DNA of 64,000 nucleotides from Clostridium sp. BJN0001. Its GTDB lineage: Bacteria > Bacillota > Clostridia > Clostridiales > Clostridiaceae. The notes beneath the pieces are model-generated. The model ran no database searches, was not told the origin of the DNA, and saw only the letters and a program-made list of their open reading frames with translations. This document shows positions 35,581 through 43,761 of this stretch, piece after piece; position 1 is the first letter of the stretch, and each line of letters begins with the position of its first letter. A program made the position numbers and the translations under genes. The stretch is taken from the NCBI RefSeq assembly GCF_022869825.1, contig NZ_CP094971.1:931501-995500 (forward strand), in the 5' to 3' direction.

Positions 35581-35898
35581 ATGAATATCTTAAAGAAGTT
35601 ACCGCTAACAGAAACTACGTATTTTATTTTGCTTGCACTTAAAAATCCAGGTCATGGTTATGCAGTTATGCAGAGAGTTGAAGAAATGAGTGATGGGCGT
35701 GTACGTATTGCAGCAGGTACAATGTATGGTGCACTTGATAATTTATCAAAGCAAAAACTGATTGAGCCAGTTAAATCTGAAGATTCACGCCGAAAGGTAT
35801 TTAAAACAACAATAATGGGTTTTGATTTATTAAAAGAGGAAACTAAACGAATTGAAAAACAAATTGCAATTTATAATGATATTATGGGGGATAAATAA
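35581..35898 (+). CDS. PadR-family regulator
   Basis: The 105-residue protein shows the PadR winged helix: ETTYFILLALKNPGHGYAVMQRVEEMSDGRVRIAAGTMYGALDNLSKQKLIEPV. It belongs to the short PadR class with one C-terminal dimerisation helix. The ATG has a GGAG site. It is 2 bp before the DUF2812 gene, a recurrent pairing. It should repress its own operon through the palindrome at 35521. Confidence 0.92.
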   Translation: MNILKKLPLTETTYFILLALKNPGHGYAVMQRVEEMSDGRVRIAAGTMYGALDNLSKQKLIEPVKSEDSRRKVFKTTIMGFDLLKEETKRIEKQIAIYNDIMGDK

Positions 35899-35900
35899 AT

Positions 35901-36506
35901 ATGAAAAAATTTAAAATTTTTTATAACTTTAAAGAAGAAGAGAAATGGCTTAAAGATATGGCTAAAAAAGGACATATTTTAAAAAGCTATTCTGTGTTTG
36001 GTATTTACACTTTTACAGATGGTCTTTCACAAGATTTAAATTATAAAATAGACTATAAATTATTTAAGAAAAAGTCTGATTATGTAAGTTACCTTACTTT
36101 GTTTGAAGATTACGGCTGGAAACACGTATGTGGTACAAAAAATGGTGGAAACCATTATTTTTTGCCAAAGAATAAAGAGACTAAAGCAGAAATATTTTCT
36201 GATTCAGAATCTTCTAATATGAGATATAAAACGCTTTATAAAATTTGTTTTACAAATTTAATTCTGTGTGTACTATTTTTTATATCAATGTTATCCACTA
36301 TTAGTTTCAGTCTTTCTAATTTAGGTTTTTTAACACCTGGTCTTTGGGAGAAAGTAGGAGTAGATTTTTGGAAAAGTTTCTTTTTTGAATTACCATTTGT
36401 TATTGAGCGAATAGCATTATGGTTAATTGTATTAGTTATAGGTATAGCTTATGGATATTGGGCTATTAAAGCTAAACAGGAATATGATGCTCATAAAAAT
36501 GAATAG
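35901..36506 (+). CDS. DUF2812 membrane protein
   Basis: The soluble N-terminus has the DUF2812 signature (EEEKWLKDMAKKGHILKSYSVFGIYTF, ... YEDYGW-like segment LFEDYGWKHVCGTKNGGNHYF). Two TM helices follow (about residues 112-130 and 165-185). PadR-DUF2812 pairs are common in Firmicutes and are thought to work in membrane stress or signalling, but the biochemical role is unknown. Translation is coupled to the PadR gene by the 2-bp gap. Confidence 0.88.
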   Translation: MKKFKIFYNFKEEEKWLKDMAKKGHILKSYSVFGIYTFTDGLSQDLNYKIDYKLFKKKSDYVSYLTLFEDYGWKHVCGTKNGGNHYFLPKNKETKAEIFSDSESSNMRYKTLYKICFTNLILCVLFFISMLSTISFSLSNLGFLTPGLWEKVGVDFWKSFFFELPFVIERIALWLIVLVIGIAYGYWAIKAKQEYDAHKNE

Positions 36507-36637
36507 AGAAAATTTGATTTTTAAGATTGTATAATTGTTATCTTACAAAAATTATCTGTATATTATATAATTAAATTATAATTTAATATAAAATTATACA
36601 CATAATAATAAATAGAAATTAAAAAGAGGTGACTATT

Positions 36638-37915
36638 ATGATCAAAAAGTCGAAAATGAGTATAATAATATTAATAGCTATTTTAATGATAAGTATTATT
36701 TCTATTATGTTTTTATCAAAAAAGGGTAGTATTAATAAAAACGTAGAGGAAGAATCTTCAAATATTAAAAAAGAAGAAGAAAACAGTACAGATAATAAAA
36801 ATGATATTTCAAAAGATAAAGTTGATTATATAAAGTATAATAAATATTATATTGATGATGACATTAAAGATTATGCAAACCCAAGCAATAAAGAATTATA
36901 TAAAAAAATTTATGATGCAGTAGAAAAAATAGAACAAGATTTTGATGCTCAAAATTATGAAATAAGTTATGAAGAATCAGAACATTTAAAAAATGCAATT
37001 CTCGATCGTATGGCTTATGAATTTTTTTATCTTAAAAATGTACAGTATGATGAAAATAGCAAAAAATTTAAATTTTATTATTGGATAGACAAAAATAATA
37101 TAGAAAAAATGAAAGCAGAATTTAATAAAAAAGTGGATAGTTTAGTTTACAATATAGTAGAATCATCAAATTCAGACTTAGAAAAAGAGCTTAATTTATT
37201 GTTGTATTTAAGTGAAAATTCTAAGTTTGAAGTTCCTATAGATTTTATGAATTCCGGAGTTTATGGAATTCTTATAAATAAAAAAGGAGTTTGTAAAGAT
37301 TACACTGCTACGGTTAAATATATTTTTGACAGAGTAGGTATAGAATCACATAGTGTTACTATAAAAAATGATAATATATTTCATGCAATTAATGAAGTTA
37401 AAATAGATGGTGAATATTATTATTTAGATGCCTCAAATTCTACTTCGCAATCACTTGACATATTTAATTTTACAGAAAAAGAATTAAAAGAATTTTATCG
37501 TGTTAATGATGGAGAATTTTATCTTGGAAATTTTAATTATAAGAAAATAAAAGTATTTAAATCCGATAATTATAGATTTTCATTTTTAAGACGTGCTGTT
37601 TATCCAAAATTTGATAATGGATATGTTTATTATTGTAATTTTAGTGATGAAGGTAAGATTTATAAAGCTGAACTAGAAAATGGAGAAACTGCAAAAGCAC
37701 TAACACAAGATTCATCAATTGGAATGGTTATGTATAAAGATTATATATATTATATAAACAATTCAGATTCAGACCATATATATAAAATTAAAAAAGATGG
37801 TACAGGTAGAGAAAGTGTTGATAATACAATTAATGCAACAGAAATTAAAATAATAGATGATAAGTTATATTATACCGATGGAGAAAAAGAAATATCTAAG
37901 AATCTTTCTATATGA
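36638..37915 (+). CDS. Membrane-anchored transglutaminase-like protein
   Basis: ATG 36638 with an AGAGGTGA site is preferred over GTG 36629. An N-terminal TM anchor (SIIILIAILMISIISIMFL) is followed by an Asn/Glu-rich linker, a helical region and a transglutaminase-like core: Cys in KGVCKDYTATVKYIF, His in NIFHAINEVKIDG, and Asp in YYYLDAS complete the triad. The C-terminal part (DNGYVYYCNF, YKDYIYYINNS, DKLYYTDG) is a DUF5050-like beta-repeat. It is probably an extracellular enzyme acting on proteins or peptidoglycan. Substrate unknown. Confidence 0.8.
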   Translation: MIKKSKMSIIILIAILMISIISIMFLSKKGSINKNVEEESSNIKKEEENSTDNKNDISKDKVDYIKYNKYYIDDDIKDYANPSNKELYKKIYDAVEKIEQDFDAQNYEISYEESEHLKNAILDRMAYEFFYLKNVQYDENSKKFKFYYWIDKNNIEKMKAEFNKKVDSLVYNIVESSNSDLEKELNLLLYLSENSKFEVPIDFMNSGVYGILINKKGVCKDYTATVKYIFDRVGIESHSVTIKNDNIFHAINEVKIDGEYYYLDASNSTSQSLDIFNFTEKELKEFYRVNDGEFYLGNFNYKKIKVFKSDNYRFSFLRRAVYPKFDNGYVYYCNFSDEGKIYKAELENGETAKALTQDSSIGMVMYKDYIYYINNSDSDHIYKIKKDGTGRESVDNTINATEIKIIDDKLYYTDGEKEISKNLSI

Positions 37916-38050
37916 TATAAAACAATTTATTTTTTAAAGTCAAAATTGCCACAATTATGTTGAAATATATTGGACTTTATATGCAAAGGTTTACTATATA
38001 TAATTAAATCATAAGATATGAAAAAGATTACAAATTAAGGAGTGATTTTT

Positions 38051-38767
38051 ATGAAATACAATGATTTAAAAGTTAAAATATTTGCAGATGGTGCTGATTT
38101 AAAAGGAATGCTCGATGTTTATAATAAAGGTATAGTCAAAGGATTTACAACAAATCCATCTCTTATGAGAAAAGCAGGTGTTACTGATTATAAAAAGTTC
38201 GCTAAAGAGGTATTAGAAAATATAAAAGATATGCCAGTTTCTTTCGAAGTTTTTTCAGATGATTTTGAAACTATGGAAAAAGAGGTTGAAGTAATAGCAG
38301 CACTTGGTGAAAATGTTTATGTAAAGATACCAGTTACTAATACAAAAGGAGAATCATCAATACCTCTTATTAAGAAATTATCAGATAAAGGATATCATCT
38401 AAATATAACAGCAATTTTTACTATAGATCAAGTAAGAGAAGTTGTTTCAGCACTTAAAGATGGAGTTAATAGCATAGTTTCAGTTTTTGCAGGAAGAATA
38501 GCAGATACAGGAGCAAATCCGATTGCTATGATGAAAGAAGCAAGTGAAATATGCAAAAGTAAAAAAGGCGTTGAACTTTTGTGGGCAAGCTGCAGAGAAT
38601 TTTACAATATAATAGAGGCTGATGAATGTGGGTGCCAAATAATTACTGTACAAAATGATATATTGAAAAAAGTAAAAGATATGGGAAAAGACCTTAATGA
38701 ATATTCACTTGAAACAATTAGAGGATTTTTTAAGGATGGATCAAGCCTTGGGTTTTCAATTTTATAA
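38051..38767 (+). CDS. Transaldolase-family protein
   Basis: The protein has the transaldolase/fructose-6-phosphate aldolase features: GFTTNPSLMRKAG, the Schiff-base Lys in YVKIPVTN, and NITAIFT. It is about 239 residues, somewhat longer than the 220-residue FSA/TalC enzymes. It is cytoplasmic and should transfer or cleave a dihydroxyacetone unit in the pentose phosphate pathway. AAGGAGTG precedes ATG 38051. It leads an operon with an ascorbate-family PTS, which suggests uptake of a pentose-derived sugar or polyol. A weak cre-like sequence (TGCAAAGGTTTACT, about 37982) is upstream. Confidence 0.88.
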   Translation: MKYNDLKVKIFADGADLKGMLDVYNKGIVKGFTTNPSLMRKAGVTDYKKFAKEVLENIKDMPVSFEVFSDDFETMEKEVEVIAALGENVYVKIPVTNTKGESSIPLIKKLSDKGYHLNITAIFTIDQVREVVSALKDGVNSIVSVFAGRIADTGANPIAMMKEASEICKSKKGVELLWASCREFYNIIEADECGCQIITVQNDILKKVKDMGKDLNEYSLETIRGFFKDGSSLGFSIL

Positions 38768-38789
38768 TTGTTAGGAAGGTGTTTAAAAT

Positions 38790-39233
38790 ATGATTAAAGA
38801 TTGCATTAATGAAACAACAGTGGAAGTAAATGTAGAAGTAAATGATTGGGAAGAAGCTGTACGATTTGGAGGAAAATTATTAGAAGAAGATGGTGCTATT
38901 GAAGAAAGATATATAGATGCAATGGTAGATACTGTAAAAAATATGGGCACATATATTGTTATAGCACCTGGAATAGCAATGCCTCATGCAAGACCAGAAT
39001 TAGGAGCTAAAAAAATAAGAATAGGATTTTTAAAATTAAAAAATCCTGTAAAGTTTGGAAATGAAGAATATGATCCAGTAGATATTGTAATATTTTTATG
39101 TGCTATTGATAATAAAGCACATGTGGAAGTTTTAAGTGATCTTGTTAATCTCATAGAAAATGAAGAATTCTTAGAACTTGTAAGAAATGCAAAAACTAAA
39201 GAAGAAGTTTTAGAGTTTATAAGAAAAAATTAA
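38790..39233 (+). CDS. PTS IIA component (ascorbate/mannitol-type EIIA)
   Basis: The 147-residue PTS EIIA-2 domain has the phosphorylated His in GIAMPHARPE. It accepts phosphate from HPr and passes it to the IIB encoded next. It is cytosolic. It resembles closely the EIIA domain at the end of the operon's regulator (YIDAMVDTVKN and GIAMPHA are shared), so the two may derive from one gene. TAGGAAGG precedes the ATG. It lies 22 bp after the transaldolase gene. Confidence 0.92.
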   Translation: MIKDCINETTVEVNVEVNDWEEAVRFGGKLLEEDGAIEERYIDAMVDTVKNMGTYIVIAPGIAMPHARPELGAKKIRIGFLKLKNPVKFGNEEYDPVDIVIFLCAIDNKAHVEVLSDLVNLIENEEFLELVRNAKTKEEVLEFIRKN

Positions 39234-39263
39234 ATAATATAAATTTTTAGAGGAGGAATTATT

Positions 39264-39548
39264 ATGGATATTTTAACAGTATGTGGAAATGGTATAGGAA
39301 GTAGTTTAATGCTTGCAATGAAAATAGAAGAGATATGCAAGGAAAATGGCATTCCTGCAAAAGTTGAATCTACTGATTTTAATTCAGCACAAGGTAAGAA
39401 AGCAGATTTAATTGTAACAGTAAAAGAACTTGCTGAGCAGTTTGAAGGAAGAGAAGTTGCAGTAGTAAGAAGTTATATAAATAAGAAAAAAATAACAGAA
39501 GATGTTTTGGAAATTATAAAGAAAAGATCAGAAGAATTGAAAAAATAA
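39264..39548 (+). CDS. PTS IIB component, ascorbate family
   Basis: The 94-residue protein starts MDILTVCGNGIGSSLMLAMKI, where the Cys is the phosphoryl-accepting residue in the P-loop-like CxxGxGxS/T motif of PTS IIB. It transfers phosphate to the sugar as it passes through IIC. AGAGGAGG precedes the ATG. Order IIA-IIB-IIC is kept. Length normal. Confidence 0.93.
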   Translation: MDILTVCGNGIGSSLMLAMKIEEICKENGIPAKVESTDFNSAQGKKADLIVTVKELAEQFEGREVAVVRSYINKKKITEDVLEIIKKRSEELKK

Positions 39549-39578
39549 TAAGAAATATTTAAAGGGAGAGTGAGTTTT

Positions 39579-40943
39579 ATGGTATCAATACTTGAGTTCT
39601 TAAGAGATGTTTTGAAACAGCCGGCATTATTAATGGGAATTATGGCTTTGGTAGGACTTTTAGCACTAAAAAAACCAGGTCATAAAGTTATGACAGGAAC
39701 TTTAAAACCAATACTTGGATATATTATGCTTGGTGCTGGGGCAGATTTTATAGTATCAAACTTAGATCCATTAGGTAAAATGATTCAAAAAGGTTTTAAT
39801 ATAACTGGGGTTATACCAAATAATGAAGCTATAGTTTCTGTTGCACAGAAGATATTAGGTGTAGAAACAATGTCAATCCTTGTTGTTGGTCTTTTAATAA
39901 ATCTTGTAATAGCTAGATTTACAAAATATAAATATGTATTTTTAACAGGTCATCACAGTTTCTTTATGGCATGTCTTTTATCAGCAGTTCTTGGAACTTG
40001 TGGAATGAAAGGTATTGAACTCATACTATTTGGTGGATTTATACTTGGAGCATGGAGTGCGATTTCTCCAGCAATTGGACAAAAATATACATTAAAGGTT
40101 ACAGATGGAGATGAAATAGCTTTAGGTCACTTTGGAAGTTTAGCATATTATGTGTCAGCATGGGTTGGATCTAAAGTAGGTAAAGCAGAAGAAAGTACTG
40201 AAAAAATGGAAATCCCTGAAAAATGGGGCTTCTTAAGAGATACAACTATATCAACAGCAATTACAATGATGACATTTTATTTAATAGCAGCAATAGCAGC
40301 AGGACCTGCATATGTTTCTGAATTATCAGATGGAACACAGCCTATATTATTTGCACTTATGTGTGGTCTTAAATTTGCAGTAGGTGTTACTATAGTGTAT
40401 AGTGGTGTAAGAATGATTTTAGGTGATCTTATTCCAGCATTTCAAGGAATTGCAACAAAAATTATACCAGATGCTATACCAGCTGTTGACTGTGCAGTAT
40501 TTTTTACATATGCACCAACAGCAGTTGTAATAGGATTTATTAGTTCATTTGTAGGTGGTGTTATTGGAATGATTCTACTTGGAGCAGCTGGTGGAATACT
40601 TATAATACCTGGTCTTGTACCTCACTTCTTTTGTGGAGCTACAGCTGGTATATTTGGAAATGCAACTGGTGGAAAAAAGGGTGCAGTTGTAGGATCTTTT
40701 GTAAATGGACTTTTAATAACACTCTCACCAGCATTACTTCTACCAGTACTTGGTTCATTAGGATTTCAAAATACAACATTTGGAGATTTTGACTTTGGTG
40801 TACTTGGAATAGTTCTTGGAAAAATTTCAAACTTAATGGGTAAAGGTGGAATAATAGGAGTAGTTGTAGTACTAGCTTTAGTTCTAATAGTTCCAAACTT
40901 TATAAAAACAAAATCAAAAGCATTAAATAATATAGAAGAGTAA
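39579..40943 (+). CDS. PTS IIC component, ascorbate family (UlaA/SgaT-like)
   Basis: About 454 residues with many hydrophobic helices, opening SILEFLRDVLKQPALLMGIMALVGLLALKKP as in UlaA/SgaT permeases. GHHSFFMACLLSAVLG and GYIMLGAGADFIV are characteristic. It imports and phosphorylates its substrate with IIA and IIB. ATG 39579 is chosen over GTG 39570, which overlaps the ribosome binding site. The partner transaldolase suggests a pentose or polyol rather than ascorbate itself, since no ascorbate catabolic genes (UlaG, UlaD-like) are present. That substrate guess is inference. Confidence 0.92.
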   Translation: MVSILEFLRDVLKQPALLMGIMALVGLLALKKPGHKVMTGTLKPILGYIMLGAGADFIVSNLDPLGKMIQKGFNITGVIPNNEAIVSVAQKILGVETMSILVVGLLINLVIARFTKYKYVFLTGHHSFFMACLLSAVLGTCGMKGIELILFGGFILGAWSAISPAIGQKYTLKVTDGDEIALGHFGSLAYYVSAWVGSKVGKAEESTEKMEIPEKWGFLRDTTISTAITMMTFYLIAAIAAGPAYVSELSDGTQPILFALMCGLKFAVGVTIVYSGVRMILGDLIPAFQGIATKIIPDAIPAVDCAVFFTYAPTAVVIGFISSFVGGVIGMILLGAAGGILIIPGLVPHFFCGATAGIFGNATGGKKGAVVGSFVNGLLITLSPALLLPVLGSLGFQNTTFGDFDFGVLGIVLGKISNLMGKGGIIGVVVVLALVLIVPNFIKTKSKALNNIEE

Positions 40944-40960
40944 ATGATATTAAAAATAAT

Positions 40961-40997
40961 GAAAAGGAGATGTAAGTATAACCTTACACTCCTTTTG
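40961..40997 (+). terminator. Hairpin between IIC and the PRD regulator
   Basis: AAAAGGAG and TGTAAG pair with CTTACA and CTCCTTTT across a six-base loop with a single bulged A. Only TTTT and an A/T-rich tail follow, so it may be a partial terminator that lowers regulator expression relative to the PTS genes. Confidence 0.65.
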
Positions 40998-41032
40998 GTA
41001 TTTTAAATCAGATACAAAAGGTGGATCAAAAG

Positions 41033-43099
41033 ATGTTTAATAGAAGATGTTCAAATATTTTAGACATAATAATAGGTGTTAATAAACCAATAATGATAAA
41101 TGAACTTGCTAAAAAAATAAATATAAGCTCAAGAACTATTAGATATGATTTAGATAAAATAGATGAATATTTAAAGGAAATAGGTTTTCCTAAACTTCAA
41201 AGAAAGCCTAATGTTGGAATAAGCTTAAACTTAAATGATCAAGAAATAAATAATTTGTTTAAAATTTTAGGAAAAATTAATACTTATGATTATATTTTTT
41301 CACAAAAAGAAAGAATTTTATATATGCTTTGTGAACTTTTAACACAAAATGATTTTATGACTATAAATAGTCTTTCAGATAAAATGATGGTTAGCAGAAA
41401 TACTATAATAAACGATTTAAATGAAGCTAAAAAATGGATATTTGAAAATAAACTGGTGTTAGAAAGTTTGAAAGGACATGGTATAAGAGTTACAGGAAAG
41501 GAAATAGATTTAAGGAAAGCTACAACAATACTTTTGTTTCAAAGTATGGATCTATTTAAAAATAAAAATATTAGTACAGAAAAGCTTTTTAAAGATATAG
41601 ACATTAATTTTATAAAAAACACTATTAAAGTTGCTGAAAATCAAATGGAAAGTTCGTTTTCTGATGAAGCATTTAATAATTTAGTTATTCATATAGCTAT
41701 TGCTGTAAAAAGAATACAGCTTTCAAAAGACATAATAATGGATAAGGAAGAACTTAAAAATTTAAGAAAAACTGCAGAATTTGCAATTTCATCTGGAATA
41801 GCTAGAATGCTTGAAGAGAAATTTGAAATTTTAATTCCAGAAGATGAGATAGGGTATATAACAGTACATTTACTCGGGAGCAACATTGCATCATTAGAAA
41901 CTGTAAATAAATATGATTGGATAAATGTACAGCTTATTACATCAACATTAATTGAAAATGTTCAAATCAAAAGTGGAATTAATTTTACTCAGGATAGTCA
42001 TCTTTTTGAAGGACTTGTCCAACATATCAGACCAGTATTATATAGGCTAAAGCATAATCTTAAAGTAAAAAATCCATTAATAAATGAAATTAAAGAAAAC
42101 TATTTTGATGTATTTGAGAATGTAAAAGAAAGTGTAAAATTTATTGAAGATAAAACTAACTCTAAAATAAATGATGAAGAAATAGGGTATATAACCCTTC
42201 ATTTTATGGCATCTATTGAAAAGCTAAAAAATAAAAATCATAAAATATTAAATGTAATAGTTGTATGCTCTACTGGAATTGGTACATCAAAATTTGTTTC
42301 TATGAAATTAAAATCTATATTTGATATAAATATAATTGATACGGTATCAAGTCATGATTTAGAAAAAGCTCTAAAAAATAATGATAAAGTCGATTTAATT
42401 ATAACAACTGTTCCACTAAATGTTACAAGTGTAAAATGTATAAAAGTAAATGCTTTTTTAACTGAAAAAAATATTAGCGATTTAAGTTTATTTTTTGCAG
42501 AAGTTACAAGAAGGAATGTAGATACAGAAGAAAACAAAATAAATGAAGTTTTAAATATTATAAGTGAAAATTGTACTATTAATAATTATGATAAGTTGAA
42601 AAGTGCACTTATCTCATATTTAAAATTAAATGATATAAAAAATTATAAACCACATTTAAAAGAACTTATAAATGTTAACTTTGTAAAAATAAATGGTAAA
42701 TCAAAAACTTGGGAAAATGCCGTAAGAGAAAGCGGCCAGATATTAAAAAATAATGGATGTGTAAATAATAATTATATAGATGCAATGGTAGATACAGTTA
42801 AAAATGTAGGAGCATATATAGTTGTCCTAAAAGGTATAGCAATGCCTCATGCTATGCCAAGTGATGGAGCTTTAAAAACAGGAATTAGCATATTAGTTTT
42901 AAAAGAACCTGTATGTTTTGGTAGTGAAGAAAATGATCCAGTTAGAGTTGTTATTGGTTTATCAACTATAGATAAGATTAATCATGTGAATGCACTTAAG
43001 GATTTAATGAAAATAATAGAAAAAGAAGATTTTATACAAAAAATTATAAATGCAAAATCAGAAGAAGAAGTAGTAAATCTTATACTAGACAGAGATTAA
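41033..43099 (+). CDS. PRD-containing transcriptional activator with EIIB and EIIA domains
   Basis: Two N-terminal HTH units (PIMINELAKKINISSRTIRYDLDKI and FMTINSLSDKMMVSRNTIINDLNEA) are followed by two PRD domains (NNLVIHIAIAVKRIQ and EIGYITLHFMASIEK hold PRD His residues), an EIIB-like domain (VIVVCSTGIGTSKFVSMKL) and an EIIA domain (GIAMPHAMPSDG). This is the MtlR/LicR-type DNA-binding activator, not a BglG RNA antiterminator. PTS-dependent phosphorylation of the PRD His residues should switch it. ATG 41033 has an AAAGGTGG site; GTG 41021 overlaps it and is rejected. It controls the preceding PTS operon, by inference. Confidence 0.92.
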   Translation: MFNRRCSNILDIIIGVNKPIMINELAKKINISSRTIRYDLDKIDEYLKEIGFPKLQRKPNVGISLNLNDQEINNLFKILGKINTYDYIFSQKERILYMLCELLTQNDFMTINSLSDKMMVSRNTIINDLNEAKKWIFENKLVLESLKGHGIRVTGKEIDLRKATTILLFQSMDLFKNKNISTEKLFKDIDINFIKNTIKVAENQMESSFSDEAFNNLVIHIAIAVKRIQLSKDIIMDKEELKNLRKTAEFAISSGIARMLEEKFEILIPEDEIGYITVHLLGSNIASLETVNKYDWINVQLITSTLIENVQIKSGINFTQDSHLFEGLVQHIRPVLYRLKHNLKVKNPLINEIKENYFDVFENVKESVKFIEDKTNSKINDEEIGYITLHFMASIEKLKNKNHKILNVIVVCSTGIGTSKFVSMKLKSIFDINIIDTVSSHDLEKALKNNDKVDLIITTVPLNVTSVKCIKVNAFLTEKNISDLSLFFAEVTRRNVDTEENKINEVLNIISENCTINNYDKLKSALISYLKLNDIKNYKPHLKELINVNFVKINGKSKTWENAVRESGQILKNNGCVNNNYIDAMVDTVKNVGAYIVVLKGIAMPHAMPSDGALKTGISILVLKEPVCFGSEENDPVRVVIGLSTIDKINHVNALKDLMKIIEKEDFIQKIINAKSEEEVVNLILDRD

Positions 43100-43178
43100 T
43101 GTAGGAATTATAATGATAAATAGTATCTAAATATGATGTGTATAAGGTAAAAGACAATTGAAAGGAGAGAAAAATGAA

Positions 43179-43601
43179 ATGAAACCTAAAGTAGCATTTA
43201 TATGTGTACACAATTCATGCAGATCACAGATGGCAGAAGCACTAGGAAAATTATTTGCAAAAGATGTTTTTGAATCTTACTCTGCTGGAACAGAAACAAA
43301 ACCAAATATAAATAAGGATGCAGTAAGAATTATAAAAGAAATGTATGGAATTGATATGAATGAATCTCAAAAATCTAAACTTTTAAGCGATATACCTAAA
43401 ATTGATATTGCTATAAAAATGGGATGTAATGTAGTATGTCCATATTTGCCAGCAAAATATACAGAGGATTGGGGCTTAGATGATCCAACTGGCAAAAGTG
43501 ATGAAGAATTTAGAAATACAGCAATTATAATAGAAGAAAAAATTAAAAAACTAAAAGAAAAAATAGAAAAATGTGATTCAGATATGGAAAAAATATTTTA
43601 G
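43179..43601 (+). CDS. Low-molecular-weight phosphatase/ArsC-type arsenate reductase
   Basis: The CX5R P-loop is in FICVHNSCRSQMAEALG, typical of thioredoxin-dependent ArsC and LMW tyrosine phosphatases. EDWGLDDPTGKSDEEF matches the ArsC Asp-Pro loop, and further Cys residues (IKMGCNVVCPYLP) could supply the redox relay of ArsC. It would reduce arsenate to arsenite in the cytosol. ATG 43179, with AAAGGAGAG upstream, is chosen over TTG 43158. No arsenite pump or ArsR is adjacent, so a phosphatase role is possible. Confidence 0.8.
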   Translation: MKPKVAFICVHNSCRSQMAEALGKLFAKDVFESYSAGTETKPNINKDAVRIIKEMYGIDMNESQKSKLLSDIPKIDIAIKMGCNVVCPYLPAKYTEDWGLDDPTGKSDEEFRNTAIIIEEKIKKLKEKIEKCDSDMEKIF

Positions 43602-43623
43602 CATATTAATGAATAATAATTTT

Positions 43624-43662
43624 GAAAGACATACATCATGTGATGGTATGTCTTTTTTTGAT
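43624..43662 (+). terminator. Terminator after the ArsC-like gene
   Basis: AAAGACATACATCA (from 43625) pairs with TGGTATGTCTTT around TGTGA with one G-T wobble, then a T7 run. Confidence 0.88.
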
Positions 43663-43761
43663 AAAATGATAAAAAATAGTATAATGTATATATTATTTTG
43701 GATTTAAAACCGTTAAATGGAAAAGATAAAACATAGTAACACTAAAACTTAGGAGGAAGCT

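Noticed and set aside
37976-38004. Possible promoter and cre site before the transaldolase-PTS operon
   Set aside because: A TATAAT is present but no -35 at good spacing, and the cre-like TGCAAAGGTTTACT departs from consensus at several positions; only mentioned in the gene entry.
41021-43099. BglG-type RNA antiterminator acting on the hairpin at 40961
   Set aside because: The protein begins with DNA-binding HTH domains, not the CAT RNA-binding domain, so antitermination at that hairpin is unlikely.
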